A stretch of 64,000 nucleotides of DNA from contig CM038716.1 of assembly GCA_021613375.1 (NCBI GenBank), positions 5,162,684 to 5,226,683 on the forward strand, given 5' to 3'. The stretch is from Megaleporinus macrocephalus (lineage: Eukaryota; Chordata; Actinopteri; Characiformes; Anostomidae). The notes under the pieces were generated by a model, which saw nothing but the letters and a program-made list of their open reading frames with translations, searched no databases and had not been told where the DNA came from. Shown piece by piece: positions 38,604-61,900 of the stretch (positions within the stretch are counted from its first letter, which is position 1; every line of letters begins with the position of its first letter). A program made the position numbers and the translations under genes.

Positions 38604-38605
38604 TC
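38424..38605. repeat. (GT)n-core-(CA)n repeat, copy 1 of an inverted pair
   Basis: CATTCAGGAATGTAATG, (GT)n of about 29 units, a core (GATGAAGTGATGCGACTG then ATTTGGCTGAATTCC), then (CA)n. The same arrangement occurs in reverse complement at 54545-54672. Confidence 0.9.
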
Positions 38606-39501
38606 CACAGACTGGGCCTGGGGGTGTAGGGGAAGGGGGTGGTACAGACGGAGACTGGACTAGGGCTTTATCCCAACTCATGTGACAGTGTGTGTGTGTG
38701 CTGAGGGGGGCGGGGGGTGAACTACAGTTTAAAGACAGAGTACAGTTGTAAAATAAATGTTAATTAAATAAAATAATTAATTACAGGTTGGTCAAAAGTC
38801 ATCTGTTTAAAAAGTTTTGAGTTACTGTACAAACAAACAACGCTGCTCAAAAGTTACATCACTGTTGTTGATAATCCAAAATAACATAAAACATAATCAT
38901 AAACAGAACCATATTAATAAAGTGTGGTTCCTCTAAAACTCTGCATGCTTCACATAATCATTATGAAGGTGTAAACAAAATATGAGATGTTAGATTTGTC
39001 CAGGGTGAAGAACTGCAGAACATGTAAAAGGAATGAGAAAACTGTAAAACACTGATACTGAAGTTCTAATAGGTTTCATATGTAAATGAAATTAATGCAA
39101 ATGTTGCAGTGAAGTGAAGTGAAGTGAAGTGTAAAATAGAGCTCTAATCTGGAGGCTGATATGCAAATAGATGTAAGATTGATGTTGCAAATAATAATTA
39201 AATTTATTCATCACTTAATAACTTCCCATTGTTCCTTGAAAAATACAAATATTAAATATCAGTATGTCCTTGTTGAACCAAAACTGTTTCATTTATTATT
39301 GAATCAAATCGTAATTATGCTGTAATAAATAGTAATAATCTCTGAATGTTGAAGCGGTAGTGTACTTGTGCGTAAAGAGGTGGAGAAAGAGAGGAGGGGC
39401 GAGGGAGGGGGTGCATTGTGGGGCCGTGTTGTGTAAAGAGCCAGGCTGAGGAACCTCTACCACTACCTCATTCCCTCATAGTCTCCTACTCATCTAAAGC
39501 C
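38606..39501 (+). promoter_or_regulatory. tyr: tyr upstream region and 5' leader
   Basis: The 0.9 kb before the tyrosinase start. TCATGTGAC at 38678-38686 is a good match to the E-box/M-box bound by MITF, the known activator of tyrosinase genes. CATTGTTCC near 39228 resembles a SOX site. No TATA box is obvious. The leader just before the ATG is rich in CT. The transcription start is not determinable by eye. Confidence 0.4.
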
Positions 39502-50765
<11,264 letters not shown>

Positions 50766-51110
50766 ACACACATACACACTCACACACACACACACACACA
50801 CAGGCACAGGTGTGTGTCAGGAAGGCCAGGCACAGCCACAGGAGGTCGAGATGCCTTCCACCAGACTGTCCAGGAGATGTCACATCGCCTTCTGCGGGCC
50901 AATAAGAACAGGGAGCCGGCCCACCTGAAACAGCAATCCACGCCCCCAAACTCCACACAGCCAATGAAAAGACTGGTGCTTTTATTGTAATGATCTTTGT
51001 GCTGTACATCAATCTCACACTTTTTCAGTCTGGAGTTACATGGATGTTTAAAAGATGCATGAAATCATATTAATATATCTTGATTAAATATATATATATA
51101 TATATATTAT
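50766..51110 (+). other. tyr: tyr 3' untranslated region
   Basis: Starts with a (CA)n just after the stop. Non-coding, non-repetitive DNA to about 51080, then a (TA)n tract. The 3' end is inferred from the poly(A) signal. Confidence 0.55.
51083..51088 (+). terminator. tyr: candidate tyr poly(A) signal
   Basis: ATTAAA, about 320 nt after the stop codon, the best hexamer in the region. Confidence 0.45.
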
Positions 51111-51234
51111 ATATATAGAGGTATGTCCGACTGTGCAATTCTTTAAACACAGAAACACAAACATCAGAAATAACAAAAACAATTTGATTCAAGGAGAAAT
51201 AGTGGGCAAGTAACTGAAAGTAGAATGCGACCCC
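51111..51234. other. intergenic DNA, tyr-nox4
   Basis: Short AT-rich unique stretch; nothing recognised. Confidence 0.5.
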
Positions 51235-51790
51235 CTTGTTTCTACACTCACCATATAGCAGCACTCTGTAGTTCTATAGTTACAGACTGTAGTCCATCTG
51301 ATTCTCTGTATACTTTGTTCTCATGTTCTTTAATAGTAATGACCCACAGGACCACCACAGAGCAGGGACTACTAGAATGGTGGATTATTCGTGGTGGTGT
51401 GTTAGTGTGGGTTGTGCTGGTGTGAGTGGATCAGACACAGCAGTGCTGCTGCTGGAGTGTTTAAACACCTCAGTGTCATTGCTGGGCTGAGAATAGAACC
51501 AGAAATATCCAGCCAAGAGGGTCCTGTGGGCAGCATCCTGTGACTACTGAAGAAGGACTAGAGAACACAAACTGTGCAGCAACAGATGAGCTACAGTCTC
51601 TGACTTTACATCTACAAGTTGGACCAACAGGGTGGTAGTGTCTAATAGAGTGGACAGTGAGTGGACACAGTGTTTAAGAACTCCAGCTGCAGCACTGCTG
51701 TGTCTAATCCACTTGCACCAGCACAATACACATTAACATACCACCACCATGTCAGTGTCACTGCAGAGAAAGATCCACCACCCACCACCA
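51235..51790. mobile_element. foldback element family F, opposite orientation
   Basis: The ends match the copy at 44110-44755 (CTGTAGTTCTATAGTTACAG, GAGTGGATCAGACACAGC, TGTCAGTGTCACTGCAG), but the central segment (CTGACTTTACATCTACAAG) is reversed, so this copy lies in the opposite orientation. Confidence 0.8.
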
Positions 51791-52985
51791 ATATATATGT
51801 ATATATATAGATATGTATAAGTGTATAAATGTATAATAATGAGTTCAAAATTCTTATATATGATTATATATTATAGTGGATGGCACTGGTTAGGTTTCTG
51901 GGTCAGCAGGGAAACTAAACTGCTGCATAAAACCAATAAATGTCCAGCACCAGCATTTATACACTCTAGAGAGTTCTTTTAAGAAGTCTGACCAGCTACC
52001 ATGTTGAGGTACAACATGAATTTAGTCACGGATGAGATCATTTATTTCATTTGCTGCTGGTTGGGTTGCCCTGTTTGGTGTGTCTGGGATATACACCATG
52101 TTGGTGATGATAAAAGAGTTTTGCCTGTGTATTTTAGATACATGTGCTATGAATTTGGTCCATCCAAGAAGGCAGTACCGTAGCAACATATCTGCTTTAG
52201 TTGAAACTTTAACCAGAACATTGTCATTTCCCTGATCAAGCACTCAATACCCACACGCACACTTTGGTAGGTAAACTTTTTTTATTGGATTCCTATGATA
52301 AATATGAAACATATCATTGCTGGTTGAAAGCACAAAGCAGGATTTAAAATTTTTCAAAGTGTACACCTGAAGTTCAGAGGACTCTCTTTGGTTTAAGCTC
52401 TTCTACAATACTGAGATACTGTCGGTTTTGTTTGCTTACAAAAAACAAAACATTTAAATATGTAAACAGCACAGCAGGTTGTGTCTGTCTATACTGAGGA
52501 GATAGTAAAATAACAAGAAAATAAAAAAGGAGAAAATTAATTTCTTAAATAAACAAAGTCTTTAAACAATCGTGTGGAGATCCGTAGTGATCTGCTTGAT
52601 TACCTTCAGAAGGCATTTCTCTACCACTCACAAATAGAGGGTTTGCATTGACGTCACAGTCCCACCGGGATACACCCCCTCAGTCGGAATGAGTGGCAGA
52701 ACGGCCCACAAGGCTGAGTTTGTTAGGCGAAACAGTGAAAACAGCAGAAACAAGTGATTCTTGTGGTCATCATGAGTATAACTTCTAAATCTACACATTG
52801 ATCTGATTGTCTAAGCTTGCTTTGTGGAGTTCTTCCTTATAAGGATAACCAGGCTTGTCATCATGGACAAGATCATGTAACCTAAAACATGATTTTACCC
52901 CAAACTCCAGTGTTCCTGACACAAAATGGCAAATGCAATTCCATAATTTGGTGCCTGGATTCCAAATTAATGTATGTAATGGAAC
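51791..52985. other. intergenic DNA between tyr and nox4 3' ends
   Basis: AT-rich unique DNA without a recognised gene. About 52640-52700 is more GC-rich and includes TTGACGTCACAG (full CRE palindrome at 52649-52656). It may be the end of an old DNA transposon. Confidence 0.45.
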
Positions 52986-53228
52986 CAATCCATATTGGTG
53001 TCTCCAAAATGGCTAATTTACAGGAGAGGGCAAAAACCTACTTAACTTATAATGTAAGTCAATGGAACCATAAATGTTTCCAAGCAATTTTGAAGCATCT
53101 TGATTGGTCCATTCATTGTGAAACTTTTACACAACGTAAACGGCGGCTACTGTGTTCAAAAGATGTAGGAAAATAAAAATCAACAAAAATGGAGATTTAT
53201 GTTTTTTTTTTTTTGATAGACGCGATAT
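52986..53228. mobile_element. MITE family A copy
   Basis: TTGGTGTCTCCAAAATGGC, GTAAGTCAATGGAACCAT, CGTAAACGGCGGCTACTG and ATGGAGATTTATG in family order. Right end has an expanded T run. Confidence 0.75.
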
Positions 53229-53377
53229 GAGGTATACAAGTCAGCTTCTTATTCTTTGGTGTCTCGCTCTAATTTTCCTGTTCCATCTCAAATTCTGCAG
53301 CAGATACATTGCAGTTATATAGCAGTTACATAGTAAGTACATAGTAATTACATAGTAGTTACATGGCCTTTTATGCT

Positions 53378-53383
53378 TTATTA
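53378..53383 (-). terminator. nox4: candidate nox4 poly(A) signal
   Basis: AATAAA on the minus strand, about 340 nt beyond the nox4 stop. Another AATAAA lies farther on at 52281-52286. Confidence 0.4.
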
Positions 53384-53723
53384 TAAGTGCTATAACTGCT
53401 ACTCATTTTTTTCTTAAAAAGTAAAAAAAGACACATCATCTCACTTTCATTTCAGATGTTTGGTTTGTGCGGAAATCACACTGAACAACGCTGTCACTCA
53501 GTCTTCCTGCCACTCGGTGGGCGTATCAATCCTGTCAGCTGTGACGTCATGTGCAGATCCTCTATTTACACTACAAACTGGAATTCATTCTTCCGTCTCT
53601 TCTTCTTTAGATCAGTCACGTGGTGCAGAAGTTTGTCTGAGAACTGAAACGTCTTCATTCCTTCTCTTCTTTCTCAAACGGAGGTGAAACTCATTCCTAT
53701 GTTTCTCTGCCCGTCTGTGCGTC
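53384..53723 (-). other. nox4: nox4 3' untranslated region
   Basis: Unique sequence downstream of the nox4 stop, with a second TGACGTCA palindrome at 53542-53549. Frames here are not coding. Confidence 0.5.
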
Positions 53724-53844
53724 TCAGCTGAACGACTCTTTGTTGTACTCGAAGACGGTTCCTGACGTGGAGTACGAGTTGCAGAGGCGGTGTAGCTCTC
53801 TGGAGACACCTTTAGGACCGCAGCAGAACACGCCCACCTTTTTA
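53724..53844 (-). CDS. nox4: nox4 last exon
   Basis: 121 nt after the acceptor GTGTTGCAG, completing a split codon, then 39 residues from [20 protein letters not shown] to FEYNKESFS and TGA (plus-strand 53724-53726). CCGP is part of the NADPH-binding site. Confidence 0.94.
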
Positions 53845-54497
53845 CTGCAACACAAACAAACAGCAGTGAACAGACATCAGTCTAACTTTACCCTCAGAGA
53901 GACATTGTTCATATTCATAAATGTTCCATTATTCATATATTAGCAATGAAGTTTGAATGAACAGCTGTAAATATTGAATACTTTCATTTTTAGCAGCAGT
54001 TTATTAGGATTATTATTTTAGGTGTGGTCTTTGTTTAAGTTTCTAGTGTTGTCATGTGCTCCTATGTCTCCGCCCTTGTCCTGCCCTGCCCACCTGTGCC
54101 CCATTAGTGTTTAGTCCTGTCACCTGTTCGCCACTAGCTGTTTCTCCAGCTAGCGTCGCCACAGTGGGCAAAAATTATCATACAGTTAAGCCCCGCCCAT
54201 TTAGAGGGAAGATATGATTGGTCAGATTTACAGTCATTTGAAATTGGTATCGCACTGAATTATAACTGCCTGGCCCCCTCTGTACATGAACAGCGGGACC
54301 ACCACTCACCAACATTCTGCGGAGTCATCACAGTCCTTATAGAGGGAGACCCCTCACGCTCCAACACAGATAGACAGGTTTGAATATTTTTTTTTATATT
54401 TTATATTTATATTTTTGTAACTGTTTAGATGTTGATTGTCAAACTGTAAGTAGATAAAATTATATATATATATATATAAATTATATATATATATAAA

Positions 54498-54550
<53 letters not shown>

Positions 54551-54603
54551 TGTGTGTGTGTGTACGTGTGTAGGAATTCAGCCAAATCAGTTGCATCACT
54601 TCA

Positions 54604-54653
<50 letters not shown>

Positions 54654-55915
54654 TACATTCCTGAATGATTCTATATTTTGACTCTATATACAAGAATATA
54701 TTTTAGGGCGTAGAGGGCCATGACGTTCCCCACTGTTTAAATTTCTGTAAAGCTGCTTTGTGACAACATTGTTGTAAAAAGCGCTACAAATCAACTTGAC
54801 TACATTGAAATACTGTAATAACTAAACACTGTTATTGTAAATTGTATATAAAGTTACTGTAACCGTACAGTGAAATTGTGATTGTTTACTAGCATACGTG
54901 TTTGTTGTGAATTTAGATGATTAATACTTGTTAATATTCATCAGATACTCATTCACTAAAAGATTAGAATTAATTAACATTTAACTCATTACTCAACAAA
55001 TGCCCATATTATAAGTACATTTATAGCACATTTAAAGGCTTGCTATAAAAACTGCTATGCTTCTGTTTATTATTGCATTATTAATTGCCCGCTATTAGTC
55101 AGTAAATTAAGATGCAGACCTCAGAGTGTTAATGCATTATTTTTATATTTTCTAAGAATTAGTGATGGTGATAGTAATAGTAGGAAGAATCCCTTCTGCA
55201 GAGGACTTACTGCTGATTGGATCGGCCTATCTCCTGGAAAAGGAGTTTCCACCTGGGTCGACCAATCACGAGCCGGGAGCTCAGGGGGCGGTACTTTTCC
55301 TCTGTTAGGTTCTGTGGAGAAGCAGAGACCTGCTTTACAGTAACAGTAGTGACAAGTGAGCTGTATACTCACTTCAGCTGTATACTCACTTCATTTACAA
55401 CTCAGACAGACTTAAAAGAACATTGGGCCTCATTCACCAACATCTTTACCAGTTTCTACCTAAATTTATAAAAAGCCTCATTGTGTTCTTAAACTGCAGA
55501 CCTGTTCGCACCTTTGTGCTCATGCGTGCTTGAAGATTTTGTTCTTACTTCTAATCTAACTGCCAATAAAAAAAATAACCTGATGAATTTCAGAATCTTG
55601 GTGAAAACAAGATCTGTTTAAAAGGAATTACTATATTGTCAGTGCCTAAGAAGTCAGTCCCAGCTTGCAAAATGTAAATCACAAGTTTACTTTTATTAGT
55701 TCCCCCACTGGTTCTAACACTAACCACTACAGTAGTGTAATTGTAGTTAGCGCTCACTGGATATGCAGTGTTAAGTCAGTGAGGAGCATGTTAATAAGAT
55801 CTTACAGATATAGTGTTCATAGAAAGAGTTACTGAAACGTCTTCTTAAGAACAGATAGTGAATTAAGCCCAGTGATGTTACTGCAAGAGCTTGTTTATCC
55901 ACCAACAAGAAGGCA

Positions 55916-55967
<52 letters not shown>

Positions 55968-58900
55968 ACCTGTAGTTGGTGTGTGTTAGTGAGATACAGA
56001 CGAATATTCAGATAATCTGGCCGATTCTCCGCCCATAGCTACAGAGAGAGAAAGAGAGAGAGAGAGATGCAGCGAAAGACAGATGCAAAGAAAGAGAGAT
56101 GCAGAAAGATGCAGAGAGATGCAGAAAGAAAGAGATGCAGAGAGAGAGATGAAGAGAAAGAGATGCAGAAAGAAAGATGCAAAGAGATGCAGAGAGAGAG
56201 ATGCAGAGAAAGAAAGATGCAAAGAGATGCAGAGAGAGATGCAGAGAGAGAGATGCAGAGAGAGATGCAGAGAGAGATGCAGAGAGAGATGCAGAGAGAG
56301 AGATGCAGAGAGTGAGATGCAGAGAGAGAGATGCAGAGAGAGAGATGCAGAGAGAGAGATGCAGAGAGAGAGATGCAGAAAGAGAGATGCAGAGAGAGAT
56401 GCAGAGAGAGATGCAGAGAGAGATGCAGAGAGAGAGATGCAGAGAGTGAGATGCAGAGAGAGAGATGCAGAGAGAGAGAGAGATGCAGAGAGTGAGATGC
56501 AGAGAGAGAGATGCAGAGAGAGAGATGCAGAGAGAGAGATGCAGAGAGAGAGATGCAGAGAGAGAGATGCAGAGAGAGATGCAGAGAGAGATGCAGAGAA
56601 AGATGCAGAGAGAGAGATGCAGAGAGAGAGATGCAGAGAGAGAGATGCAGAGAGAGAGATGCAGAGAGAGATGAAGAGAAAGATGCAGAGAGAGAGATGC
56701 AGAGAGTGAGATGCAGAGAGAGAGATGCAGAGAGAGAGATGCAGAGAGAGAGATGCAGAGAGAGAGATGCAGAGAGTGAGATGCAGAGAGAGAGATGCAG
56801 AGAGAGAGATGCAGAGAGAGAGAGATGCAGAGAGAGAGATGCAGAGAGAGAGATGCAGAGAGAGAGATGCAGAGAGAGAGATGCAGAGAGAGAGATGCAG
56901 AGAGAGAGATGCAGAGAGAGATGCAGAGAAAGATGCAGAGAGAGAGATGCAGAGAGATGCAGAGAGAGAGATGCAGAGAGTGAGATGCAGAGAGAGATGC
57001 AGAGAGAGATGCAGAGAAAGATGCAGAGAGAGAGATGCAGAGAGAGAGATGCAGAGAGAGAGATGCAGAGAGAGAGATGCAGAGAGAGATGCAGAGAAAG
57101 ATGCAGAGAGAGAGATGCAGAGAGATGCAGAGAGAGAGATGCAGAGAGTGAGATGCAGAGAGAGAGATGCAGAGAGAGAGATGCAGAGAGTGAGATGCAG
57201 AGAGAGAGATGCAGAGAGAGAGATGCAGAGAGAGAGAGATGCAGAGAGAGAGATGCAGAGAGAGAGATGCAGAGAGAGATGCAGAGAGAGAGATGCAGAG
57301 AGAGATATGCAGAGAGAGATGCAGAGAAAGATGCAGAGAGAGAGATGCAGAGAAAGAAAGATGCAGAGAGAGATGCAGAGAGAGAGAGATGCAGAGAAAG
57401 ATGCAGAGAGAGAGATGCAGAGAAAGATGCAGAGAGAGAGATGCAGAGAGAGAGATGCAGAGAGAGATGCAGAGAGAGAGAGATGCAGAGAGAGAGATGC
57501 AGAGAGAGAGATGCAGAGAGAGAGATGCAGAGAAAGAAAGATGCAGAGAGAGAGATGCAGAGAGAGAGATGCAGAGAAAGATGCAGAGAGAGATGCAGAG
57601 AGAGATGCAGAGAGAGAGATGCAGAGAGAGATGCAGAGAGAGAGAGATGCAGAGAGAGAGATGCAGAGAGAGAGATGCAGAGAGAGAGAGAGATGCAGAG
57701 AGAGAGATGCAGAGAGAGAGATGCAGAGAGAGAGATGCAGAGAAAGAAAGATGCAGAGAGAGATGCAGAGAGAGAGATGCAGAGAGAGAAAGATGCAGAG
57801 AGAGATGCAGAGAGAGAGATGCAGAGAGAGAAAGATGCAGAGAGAGATGCAGAGAGAGAGATGCAGAGAAAGATGCAGAGAGAGAGATGCAGAGAAAGAT
57901 GCAGAGAGAGAGATGCAGAGAGAGAGATGCAGAGAGAGATGCAGAGAGAGATGCAGAGAGAGAGATGCAAAGAGATGCAGAAAAAGAGATGCAGAAAGAG
58001 AGATGCAGAGAAAGATGCAGAGAGAGAGATGCAAAGAGATGCAGACAAAGAGATGCAGAAAGAGAGATGCAGAGAAAGATGCAGAGAAAGATGCAGAGAG
58101 AGAGATGCAGAGAGAGATGCAGAGAGAGAGATGCAGAGAGAGAGATGCAGAGAGAGAGAGATGCAGAGAGAGAGATGCAAAGAGATGCAGAAAAAGAGAT
58201 GCAGAAAGAGAGATGCAGAGAAAGATGCAGAGAGAGATGCAGAGAAAGATGCAGAGAGAGAGATGCAGAGAAAGAGAGTTGCAGAGAGAGATGCAGAGAG
58301 AGAGATGCAGAGAGAGAGATGCAGAGAGACAGATGCAGAGAGACAGATGCAGAGAAAGATGCAGAGAGAGATGCAGAGAGAGAGATGCAGAGAGAGAGAT
58401 GCAGAGAGAGAGATGCAGAGAAAGATGCAGAGAGAGATGCAGAGAGAGATGCAGAGAGAGAGATGCAGAGAGAGAGATGCAGAGAGAGAGATGCAGAGAG
58501 AGAGATGCAGAGAGAGATGCAGAGAGAGAGATGCAGAGAAAGATGCAGAGAGAGATGCAGAGAGAGATGCAGAGAAAGATACAGAGAGAGAGATGCAGAG
58601 AGAGAGATGCAGAGAGAGATGCAGAGAGAGATGCAGAGAGAGATGCAGAGAGAGAGATGCAGAGAGTGAGATGCAGAGAAAGATGCAGAGAGAGAGATGC
58701 AGAGAGAGAGATGCAGAGAGAGATGCAGAGAGAGAGATGCAGAGAGAGATGCAGAGAGAGAGATGCAGAGAGAGAGATGCAGAGAGAGATGCAGAGAGAG
58801 ATGCAGAGAGAGATGCAGAGAGAGATGCAGAGAGAGAGATGCAGAGAAAGATGCAGAGAGAGATGCAGAGAGAGATGCAGAGAGAGAGATGCAGAGAAAG

Positions 58901-61900
58901 ATGCAGAGAGAGAGATGCAGAGAGAGAGATGCAGAGAGAGATGCAGAGAGAGAGATGCAGAGAGAGAGAGATGCAGAGAAAGATGCAGAGAGAGAGATGC
59001 AGAGAGAGAGAGATGCAGAGAGAGATGCAGAGAAAGAGATGCAGAGAGAGAGATGCAGAGAGAGATGCAGAGAAAGAGATGCAGAGAGAGAGATGCAGAG
59101 AGAGAGATGCAGAGAGAGAGATGCAGAGAGAGAGATGCAGATAGAGATGCAGAGAGAGAGATGCAGAGAAAGATGCAGAGAGAGATGCAGAGAGAGATGC
59201 AGAGAAAGATACAGAGAGAGAGATGCAGAGAGAGATGCAGAGAGAGATGCAGAGAAAGATGCAGAGAGAGATGCAGAGAGAGAGATGCAGAGAGAGATGC
59301 AGAGAAAGATGCAGAGAGAGATGCAGAGAGAGAGATGCAGAGAAAGATGCAGAGAGAGATGCAGAGAGAGAGAGATGCAGAGAGAGAGATGCAGAGAGAG
59401 ATGCAGAGAAAGAGATGCAGAGAAAGAAAGATGCAAAGAGATGCAGAAAGAGATGCAGAGAAAGATGCAGAGAGAGAGATGAAGAGAAAAAGATCCAGAG
59501 AAAGAAAGATGCAGAGATGCAGAAAGAGAGAGATGCAGAGAGAGATGCAGAAAGAGATGCAGAGAAAGTGAGATGCAGAGTAAGAGAGATGCAGAGAAAG
59601 ATGTACAGAGAGATTCAGAAAGAGAGATGCAGAGAGAGAGAGATGCAGAGAAAGATGTACAGAGAGATGCAGAAAGAGAGATGCAGAGAGAGAGAGATAC
59701 AGAGAGATGCAGAGATGCAGAAAGAGATGCAGAGAAAGAGAGATGTAAAGAAAGAGATGCAGTAAAAAGGGATGCAGAGAGAAGCAGAGAGAGGTGCAGA
59801 AAAAGAAAGATGCAGAGAGAAATAGACAAGAGAAAGAAAAGAGAGAGAGATGCAGAGAGAGATAAAGCACACATTATTTAATCCACTTTGTGCTGTGTAT
59901 GAATTCTAAAGCAGTACAGCTGCATCATTAAATCCACCAGCAGGGGGCACTGTAGACCAACACAGTCACACACTAGTCACCTTCATGATCAGCTTCAGTA
60001 AGTTCACTAGCATCTCTACTGTTATCTCTATTTATAATATATACACTGAGGTATATACTCAGTTACACATTATTCAATTAAGAAGATTCTGCTTTTCACT
60101 CAGATTCTTATGTTGATCATTTATAAAAAACATTTATTTATAAAATTAAACAAGAATGTAAAAATTGAAGTGTGTCCATTGAATCAGCTCCACTGACCAT
60201 ATAGGAGCTACACTTACAGACTTTATTACTCTGTTCTTTAAAGGTCAGGACCCCCACTGGACCACCAGAGAGCAGGTACTATTTGGGAGGCAGGTCATTC
60301 TCAGCACTGCAGTGACACTGACTATGACACTGTTGTGTTAGTGTGTGTTGTGCTGGTGTGAGTGGATCAGACACAGCAGTGCTGCTGGAATGTTTAAACA
60401 CAGTGTTACTTTCTTACTATCACTCTATTAGACGCTCCCACCTTCATGGTCCAGTCTGCAGATGTAAAGAGGATGCCCCTCAGTGTCACCGCTGGACTGA
60501 GAACAGTCCACCAACCAGAACTGTCTAGCCAACAGTGTCCTGTAATCACCGATGAAGGACTAGAGGATGACTAAGATTTACTAAGCAGCTGCAGATGAGC
60601 TGTCATCTCTGACTTTACATCTACACGGTGGACCAGCAAGGTAGGAGTGTCTAATAGAGTGGACAGTGAGTGGACACAGTGTTTGAAAATTCACACCAGC
60701 ACAACACACTGCCGTGCTGAGAATGATACCGGCCTTGTGGGGCTCCTGACCACTGAAGAACAGTAACAGATTCTGTTATGTTATTTGGTTTATTGTATGC
60801 TTAATTTTTGAGATGGCAGTGGAATCTTGGGAGATGAAGCAGAGATATCTGTATAAATCTTTCTATTGATAATAATTAATAATTAAACAGTAACAGAGTG
60901 TAACAGTGTACATTAAATAAATTTTAATTACTTATATATTATTTAATGTCTATTCTAAAGATATTCTTAACATATTCTGAATATTTGATTCAGTATATAT
61001 TGTTGTATGTTGTATGTATTACAATGGAAAAGATTACTGATTATATTTAGCACAGTGTATTTAGTATTCAGTCATCAATTCTCAGTATTTTGCCCAACCC
61101 TGTGTGTTTGGGTGCGTTACCTTGTGATGGAGGTCACACAGCAGTTCAGCAAACCAGTAAAAACACTGTATCTCTCTGCACACCCACACAAAATACAGCC
61201 TCTGCAGCTTATACTGACGCCAGCCGGCACTACAGGAGATACACATACACAGGTAATCTAACACAGGTAAAGGAACACAGGTAATCTATCACAGGTAAAT
61301 AAACACAGGTAATCTAACACAGGTAAATATTCACAGGTAAATAAACACAGTCGAAAACCAGGCAAATACAAACACAGGTAATCTGACACAGGTAATCTAA
61401 CACAGGTAATCTAAGGCAATGAAATGTGGTAAATAAACACAGGTAGTTTAACACAGGTTAAACTAACAGAGATAACACAGGTAACCTAACTCACACACAC
61501 ATACACTCACATACACACACACACACATTCACATACACACACACACACATTCACATACACACTCACACACACACACACACACACATACACACACTCACAC
61601 GCACACACACACTCACACACACACTCACACATACACACACTCACATACACACACACAGGCTGTTTCTATTAACTTTTTAGTTTCATTGTGTTTTTCAGAT
61701 CTTCCTATAGTTCACAGGTAATCAGAGGTAATGAAACTGATAAACAAGCAGATAAGCAGATCAATTAACACGTGAACAGAGACAAACAAGCAAAAGTGAA
61801 GACAAAGGTAACCGTATACCTGCACAGGTAAATAAACAGGTGTGTTGTAATACTTACAGAAGAGCATGCAGGATGCAGGCGAACGGTGTAACTCCAATTC

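Noticed and set aside
39418..39501. Upstream in-frame extension of tyr exon 1
   Set aside because: The frame is open from 39418 but has no ATG (it begins at GTG). ATG at 39502 gives a proper signal peptide.
55986..59881. Very long open frames (up to about 1290 codons) on both strands in the 56-59.9 kb array
   Set aside because: The repeat unit GATGCAGAGAGA cannot form stop codons in either direction, so all frames are open by composition. The products are pure low-complexity repeats, and the region lies in a nox4 intron.
61235..61480. Cluster of CAGGTAA splice-donor-like motifs as a decoy array for nox4
   Set aside because: The motifs are on the plus strand while nox4 is transcribed from the minus strand, so they are absent from its transcript.
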